DNA of 64,000 bases, from the NCBI RefSeq assembly GCF_026107515.2, contig NZ_JAPCHW010000003.1:186001-250000 (forward strand), read 5' to 3'. The notes beneath the pieces were generated by a model that saw nothing but the letters and a program-made list of their open reading frames with translations, had not been told where the DNA came from and ran no database searches. Position numbers and translations under genes: made by a program. Below are positions 55,744 to 64,000 of this stretch, one piece after another. The DNA comes from Glutamicibacter sp. MNS18 (GTDB lineage Bacteria; Actinomycetota; Actinomycetes; Actinomycetales; Micrococcaceae). Positions within the stretch are counted from its first letter, which is position 1; each line of letters starts with the position of its first letter.

Positions 55744-57045
55744 ATGAAGTATCTGATTCGCAACGCCAGCGTACTGGGCGAAAACACCACAGACGTGCTC
55801 ATCGAGGACGGGCTGATCGCCCGCATCCAGGACGGTATCGACGCCGCGGACGCTCATATCATCGAGGCCGCCGGCCAGGTGCTGCTACCCGGCCTGGTCG
55901 ACCCGCACACCCACCTGCGCGAACCCGGCCGGGAAGACGCCGAAACCGTGGAAACCGGAACCCGGGCCGCGGCCAAGGGTGGCTACACCGCGGTGCACGC
56001 CATGGCCAACTCCACCCCGGTGGCCGACACCGCCGGCGTGGTGGAACAGGTGTACGAGCTGGGCCGCCGGGCCGGCTGGGTGGATGTGCGCCCGGTGGGT
56101 GCGGTCACCGTGGGACTGGCCGGCAAGCAGCTGTCCGAGATCGGCGCGATGGCCGATTCGCGGGCTGCGGTGAAGATGTTCTCCGATGACGGGATTTGCG
56201 TCTGGGACCCGCTGCTGATGCGCCGCGCCCTGGAATACGTCAAGGCCTTTGACGGGGTCATCGCCCAGCACGCCCAGGAGCCGCGGCTGACCGAGGGCGC
56301 CCAGATGAACGAGGGCGAGGTCTCGGCGGTGCTGGGACTGGGCGGCTGGCCGGCGGTGGCCGAGGAGTCGATCATCGCCCGCGACGTGCTGCTGGCCGAG
56401 CACGTGGGTGCCCGGCTGCACATCTGCCACGTATCCACCGCCGGGTCCGTGGAGATCATCCGCTGGGCCAAGGCCCGCGGCATCCAGGTCACCGCCGAGG
56501 TCACCCCGCACCACCTGATCCTCACCGACGAGCTGGTGCGCAGCTACGACCCGGTCTACAAGGTCAACCCGCCGCTTCGCCGTGCCGAGGACGTGACGGC
56601 CCTGCGTGCCGCGGTAGCCGATGGCACCATCGACGTGATCGGCACCGACCACGCCCCGCATACCGCCGAAACCAAGGACTGCGAATGGGGGGCGGCGGCC
56701 ATGGGCATGACCGGGCTGGAAACCGCCCTGTCCATCGTGCAGCACACGCTGGTCGAGACCGGGCTGCTCACCTGGGCGGATGTCGCCCGGATCACCTCCA
56801 GCGCCCCGGCCGCCATCGGCCGGCTGGCCGACCAGGGCCGACCGATCGCCGTGGGCGAACCGGCGAACCTGACCCTGGTGGATCCCGCCGCACGCTGGAT
56901 CGTGGACCCCTACGCCATGGAAACCAAGGGCCGCAACTCGCCGTTCGCCGGGATGGAACTGCCCGGACAGGTCACCGCCACCTTCTTCCACGGGCACCCC
57001 ACGGTGCTGGACGGGGCGCTGGCCACACCGCGGAACGGGCAGTAG
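55744..57045 (+). CDS. pyrC: Dihydroorotase
   Basis: Closes the dihydroorotate ring. 433 residues, amidohydrolase barrel, class I type: zinc ligands in DPHTHLREPGREDAE, CHVSTAGS and EVTPHHLILTDE, and GTDHAPHT with the catalytic Asp. 4 bp after pyrB. Confidence 0.96.
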   Translation: MKYLIRNASVLGENTTDVLIEDGLIARIQDGIDAADAHIIEAAGQVLLPGLVDPHTHLREPGREDAETVETGTRAAAKGGYTAVHAMANSTPVADTAGVVEQVYELGRRAGWVDVRPVGAVTVGLAGKQLSEIGAMADSRAAVKMFSDDGICVWDPLLMRRALEYVKAFDGVIAQHAQEPRLTEGAQMNEGEVSAVLGLGGWPAVAEESIIARDVLLAEHVGARLHICHVSTAGSVEIIRWAKARGIQVTAEVTPHHLILTDELVRSYDPVYKVNPPLRRAEDVTALRAAVADGTIDVIGTDHAPHTAETKDCEWGAAAMGMTGLETALSIVQHTLVETGLLTWADVARITSSAPAAIGRLADQGRPIAVGEPANLTLVDPAARWIVDPYAMETKGRNSPFAGMELPGQVTATFFHGHPTVLDGALATPRNGQ

Positions 57046-57552
57046 ATGAACCCGTACGCGGTATCGATCGCCATCACCCTGGCCGTGATCCTCGTCGCGA
57101 TCACCCTGATCGGCGTGGGCTGGCGCAACCGGGTCAAACGCCAGGGCGGGATCCCGGAACCGTATCCGAACTTCGAGGATACCGAAACCCACCGCTTCGA
57201 GGGCATGTACGTGGCCACCACCGCCGGTGAGGACTGGCTGGAGCGCATCGCGGCGCACCGGCTGGGGATCCGCTCCAACGCCGAGCTGGTCCTCGGTGAG
57301 CGGGGGGTGCACTTCATGCGCTCCGGCGCCCCGGATGTGCACATCCCGTACCAGGCGCTGACCCGGCTGAACCGGGCGGCGGGCATGGCCGGGAAGTTCG
57401 TCGAAAAGGACGGGCTGCTGGTGGTGGGCTGGTCCAAGGACGGGGTCGAATTCGACACCGGGTTCCGCGCCCGCTACCACGCGGAGAACTCAAGGATTTA
57501 TCAGTTGCTGGCATCGCACCTCGATGATGCGGCAGAGCAGGAGACAAACTAG
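57046..57552 (+). CDS. Membrane-anchored PH-like protein of the pyr operon
   Basis: 168 residues: one N-terminal transmembrane helix ([20 protein letters not shown]), then a beta-rich domain ([47 protein letters not shown]) of PH-like type. Actinobacteria including mycobacteria carry a similar gene between pyrC and carA; function unknown. It starts directly after the pyrC stop and shares one base with the carA start. Confidence 0.85.
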   Translation: MNPYAVSIAITLAVILVAITLIGVGWRNRVKRQGGIPEPYPNFEDTETHRFEGMYVATTAGEDWLERIAAHRLGIRSNAELVLGERGVHFMRSGAPDVHIPYQALTRLNRAAGMAGKFVEKDGLLVVGWSKDGVEFDTGFRARYHAENSRIYQLLASHLDDAAEQETN

Positions 57553-58720
57553 TGAAGACTCAAAGCACCCCAGATGCAGTGCTGGTTCTGGAAGATGGTC
57601 GCATCTTCCGCGGACGCAGCTACGGAAAAGTGGGCTCCACCCTGGGTGAAGTGGTATTCACCACCGGCATGACCGGATACCAGGAAACCCTGACCGACCC
57701 GTCCTACGCCCACCAGATCGTGGTGCAGACCTTCCCGCATATCGGCAACACCGGAGTGAACGACGAGGACCCGGAGTCCAACCGGATGTGGGCCGCCGGT
57801 TACGTGGTCCGCGAGGCCTCCCGCCGCCCCAGCAACTGGCGATCGACACGCACCCTGGAAGAGGACCTGATCGGCAACGGCATCGTGGGTATCGAACGTA
57901 TCGACACCCGCGCGCTGACCCGCCACCTGCGCGAGGCCGGGGCCATGAAGGCCGGGATCTTCTCCGGTCCGGCCGCCGAGCGCCCGGTGGACCAGCTGGT
58001 GGCCGAGGTCGCCGCCCAGCCGTCCATGGAGGGACGCAATATCTCCGCCGAGGTCTCCGCCGAGGCGGCCTACTTCGTGGAGCCGAAGGACCACGGTTGG
58101 GACGGGGAAGTGCGCCACACCGTGGCCGCCATCGACCTGGGCATCAAGGCGATGACCCCGATCCGTTTGGCCGAACGCGGCATGCGGGTGCATGTGCTGC
58201 CGCATGACGCCACCCTTCAGGACATCAAGGCCACCGGCGCCACCGGTGTGTTCTTCTCCAACGGACCGGGCGACCCGGCCACCGCCAACGCGCAGATCGA
58301 ACTGGTGCGTTCGGTGCTGGATTCGGGTATCCCGTACTTCGGCATCTGCTTCGGTAACCAGATCCTGGGCCGCGCCCTGGGCCTGGACACCTACAAGCTG
58401 CGTTTCGGCCACCGCGGCATCAACCAGCCGGTGAAGGTCAAGGAATCGGGCAAGGTGGAAATCACCAGCCAGAACCACGGTTTCGCCGTGGACGCGCCGC
58501 TGGAAGGCACTTTCACCGCCCCCGTCGAACGGTTCGGCACCGTGGAGGTCTCCCACTACTCGCTCAACGACCAGGTGGTCGAGGGACTGCGCTGCCTGGA
58601 CATCCCGGCCTTCTCGGTGCAGTACCACCCCGAAGCGGCATCCGGCCCCCATGACGCGGCCAACCTCTTCGACCGCTTCGCCGACGTACTGGACAACTTC
58701 GCAGACAAGGACAACAAGTA

Positions 58721-58721
<1 letters not shown>
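57552..58721 (+). CDS. carA: Carbamoyl-phosphate synthase small subunit
   Basis: Glutaminase subunit supplying ammonia to CarB. 389 residues: N-terminal domain ([30 protein letters not shown]) and class I amidotransferase with Cys in [11 protein letters not shown] and His-Glu in [16 protein letters not shown] start at 57552. It shares its last base with the carB ATG. Confidence 0.96.
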
Positions 58722-61991
<3,270 letters not shown>

Positions 61992-61999
<8 letters not shown>

Positions 62000-62825
62000 T
62001 TTCGGCACCACCCTGCGCGCGGCCATGGAGGCCAACGGCCCGCTCTGTGTGGGGATCGACCCGCACCCCGGGCTGCTGGCCGCCTGGGGGCTGGAGGATA
62101 ACGCCGAATCGGTGCTCCGCTTCTCGCTGCGCGTCATCGAGGCCATGGACGGGGTAGCGGCCATCGTCAAACCGCAGGTGGCGCTGTACGAGCGTTTCGG
62201 CTCGGCCGGGTTCGCCGCCCTGGAGCAGACCCTGGCCGCCGCCCGGGCGCAGGGGTTGCTGACCCTGGCCGATGCCAAACGCGGGGATATCGGCTCCACC
62301 ATGGCCGCGTACGCCAGCGCCTGGCTGGATGATTCCTCCCCGTTGGCCGCCGACGCGGTGACCCTGAGCCCCTACCTGGGCTACGAGTCGCTGCGTCCGG
62401 CGATCGACCTGGCGGCACGGACCGGCCGGGGGGTGTTCATCCTGGGGCTCACCTCCAACCCGGAAGGGCCCAGCGTGCAGCATGTGGGTGGTGCCGCCTC
62501 GGTGGCCAAGACCGTCATCGATGCGGTCGCCCGGGAAAACGCCGGGGCCGGTGACCTGGGCCATGTGGGTCTGGTGATCGGCGCCACCGTCGGGGACGCC
62601 CCGGCCAAGCTGGGCATCGACCTGGCTGCGACCAAGGCGCCGCTGCTGACCCCGGGCCTCGGCGCCCAGGGGGCCACGGCACGTGATCTTGCCGACTCTT
62701 TTGCCGGCTCCTTCGGCCAGGTGCTGGCCACCAGCAGCCGCGATATCCTCCAGGCCGGTCCGGACCGGCCCACCCTGCGTGCCAGGGCCGAGGCGGTCCG
62801 CGCCGAACTCATCGCGGCGGGTTAA
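61992..62825 (+). CDS. pyrF: Orotidine 5'-phosphate decarboxylase
   Basis: Final step to UMP. 277 residues, the longer bacterial/mycobacterial type: [24 protein letters not shown], catalytic [11 protein letters not shown] and a phosphate-binding TPGLGAQG. The ATG at 61992 overlaps the carB stop by 8 bp; the longer frame from 61827 is not used. Confidence 0.95.
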
Positions 62826-62841
62826 GCGGATTAAGTAGTCA

Positions 62842-62886
62842 GATCGCGCTGTGGCCACTAAAGTTTCTGGTAGCCACAGCGCGATT
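62842..62886 (+). terminator. Terminator of the pyr operon
   Basis: 12-bp perfect stem TCGCGCTGTGGC (62844-62855) / GCCACAGCGCGA (62873-62884), extendable by an A-T and a G-T pair, with a 17-base loop. A second small hairpin GCAATC/GATTGC (62893-62909) follows. Confidence 0.75.
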
Positions 62887-62963
62887 ACTCTTGCAATCAG
62901 GGCGATTGCTGGTTACGTTGACAACATGGCCTTAGTCCACAACTCGATGAAGGATGGCTGACG

Positions 62964-63299
62964 ATGGTACTGAGAGAACTTTCAGACGAAGACCGGATCC
63001 GCGCCCGTGCCAAGGCCCTGGCCGCCCGCACCCGCCGCGCCGAGATCAAAGCCCAGTTCAGCACCGGCAAAATCTCCATCACCGAAGTACTAGACTTGGT
63101 GTACGAAGATGAGGCAGTGGGTCGCATGCGTGTCATGGACCTGCTCGAATCGGTACCTGGTGTGGGCGAAGTCCGTGCCGCCAACCTGCTCGAACGTCTG
63201 GGGATTTCCCCGTCACGCCGCCTGCGCGGCCTGGGACGCAAGCAGCGGGTGGCCATCACCGAGCACTTCAAGCAATCACCGCCCAAAACGAAAGCGTAG
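62964..63299 (+). CDS. mihF: Actinobacterial integration host factor (mIHF)
   Basis: 111-residue nucleoid-associated protein unrelated to proteobacterial IHF: long N-terminal helix (RARAKALAARTRRAEIKAQF), then a helix-two-turn-helix region (LESVPGVGEVRAANLLERLG) and a basic tail. It bends DNA and was found as a host factor for mycobacteriophage L5 integration. AAGGA precedes the ATG. A perfect TTGACA lies at 62918-62923 but no matching -10 was found. It precedes gmk by 3 bp. Confidence 0.94.
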   Translation: MVLRELSDEDRIRARAKALAARTRRAEIKAQFSTGKISITEVLDLVYEDEAVGRMRVMDLLESVPGVGEVRAANLLERLGISPSRRLRGLGRKQRVAITEHFKQSPPKTKA

Positions 63300-63302
63300 T
63301 CA

Positions 63303-63866
63303 ATGACCCCAGCGTCGGTAACAGTTCTGGCCGGCCCCACGGCCGTAGGCAAGGGAACCGTCTCCACCTACATCCGTGAGAACTATCCGCAGGTCTGGTT
63401 GTCGGTTTCGGCAACGACCCGTGATCCACGCCCGGGGGAGGTGGAAGGGGTCCACTACTACTTCGTGGGCCCACAACGCTTCGGTGAGCTGGTCGAATCC
63501 GGTGAAATGCTCGAATGGGCGGTAGTGCACGGGCGCAACAGCTACGGCACCATCCGCTCCACGGTGGAGCAGGCCGTGGCCGAAGGCAAGAAGGTGCTGC
63601 TGGAGATCGACCTGCAAGGTGCCCGGCAGGTCAAGCAGACCATGCCCGAGGCCCACTTCGTGTTCCTGGCCCCGCCATCCTGGGATGAATTGGTACGCCG
63701 GCTTGTGGGCCGGGGCACTGAATCCGCCGAGGAGCAGCAGCGCCGCCTGGAAACCGCTAAACTGGAACTTGCGGCGGAATCCGAATTCGACGTAACCATT
63801 GTCAACGACAGTGTGTCGCGTGCCGCCGAAGAGCTTGTGGCCCTGATGGGGCTAAACGAAAAATAA
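63303..63866 (+). CDS. gmk: Guanylate kinase
   Basis: GMP to GDP. 187 residues: P-loop [15 protein letters not shown]-binding [19 protein letters not shown], and [13 protein letters not shown] lid. The P-loop has Ala-Val where Ser-Gly is common, but GKGT is kept. Start 63303, 3 bp after the mihF stop. Confidence 0.96.
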   Translation: MTPASVTVLAGPTAVGKGTVSTYIRENYPQVWLSVSATTRDPRPGEVEGVHYYFVGPQRFGELVESGEMLEWAVVHGRNSYGTIRSTVEQAVAEGKKVLLEIDLQGARQVKQTMPEAHFVFLAPPSWDELVRRLVGRGTESAEEQQRRLETAKLELAAESEFDVTIVNDSVSRAAEELVALMGLNEK

Positions 63867-63876
63867 GGGGAGTCTT

Positions 63877-64000
63877 GTGACTGAAAACCTCGAAGGAATC
63901 ATCAACCCTTCAATTGACTCATTGCTGAAGAAGGAAGAGTCAAAGTACGCGCTGGTGCTGAATTCGGCCAAGCGCGCCCGCCAGATCAACGCCTACTACG
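63877..64000 (+). CDS. rpoZ: RNA polymerase omega subunit (3' end outside window)
   Basis: The GTG at 63877 follows AAGGGGAG. The visible residues read [20 protein letters not shown] and continue with [19 protein letters not shown], the start of the omega subunit, which helps RNA polymerase assembly. Cut by the window end; gmk-rpoZ is the usual order. Confidence 0.93.
   Translation, partial: MTENLEGIINPSIDSLLKKEESKYALVLNSAKRARQINAYY

Overview
The window is chromosomal DNA of a high-GC Gram-positive bacterium (Actinomycetota). Gene content and order (thrS-HIT, pdxS/pdxT, yebC-ruvCAB, yajC-secDF-relA, hisS-aspS, rpsD-alaS-ruvX-mltG-aroECKB-efp-nusB, pyrRBC-carAB-pyrF-mihF-gmk-rpoZ) and an actinobacterial integration host factor point to the Micrococcaceae, in the Arthrobacter/Glutamicibacter neighbourhood. 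The genus is an inference. Both ends cut genes: thrS lacks its first codons and rpoZ its last ones.

Layout. 1-2.5 kb: thrS and an Ap4A-phosphorylase-like HIT protein. 2.6-16.5 kb: an accessory stretch that replaces or interrupts the usual neighbourhood. It holds an alpha/beta hydrolase plus TetR pair with a perfect palindromic operator, pdxS, then a 2.6-kb segment carrying an antitoxin, a broken toxin and an Abi_C abortive-infection gene. That segment is bounded on the far side by a second, decayed copy of the pdxS 3' end. After it come an epoxide-hydrolase-like protein, a RibD-C reductase, a GNAT acetyltransferase, an M3 peptidase, a CapA lipoprotein, an aldo/keto reductase and a small membrane protein. 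16.5-31.3 kb: core genes for PLP synthesis (pdxT), YebC, Holliday-junction processing (ruvCAB, with a probable SOS box), the Sec accessory complex (yajC-secDF), the stringent response (relA), a DUF349 protein, hisS and aspS. 31.4-36.7 kb: a split GltS-type transporter, a membrane protein plus PadR pair, dtd and rarA. 36.8-48 kb: rpsD, alaS, ruvX, mltG, the shikimate genes aroE-C-K-B, efp and nusB. 54.2-64 kb: the pyrimidine operon, with a leader hairpin that can hide the pyrR ribosome binding site, then mihF, gmk and rpoZ.

Between nusB and pyrR lies the most unusual region, 48.2-54.0 kb. A SARP/BTAD-type activator is divergent from genes for an astacin-like zinc protease, a large caspase-fold (C14) protease, a V8/trypsin-like serine protease, a small carboxypeptidase-regulatory-like domain protein and a small lipoprotein. 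None of the three proteases has a visible signal peptide. Upstream of two transcription units of this cluster I find heptamer direct repeats with an 11-bp period (GTAACGC-CCGG-GTAACGC and GTAATGC-CCGG-GTAACAG). Each lies exactly 8 bp before a -10-like hexamer, which is the architecture of SARP-dependent promoters. I read this as one co-regulated, possibly cascading, three-protease system. I do not recognise it as a named system.

No tRNA, rRNA, CRISPR array or intact insertion sequence was seen.
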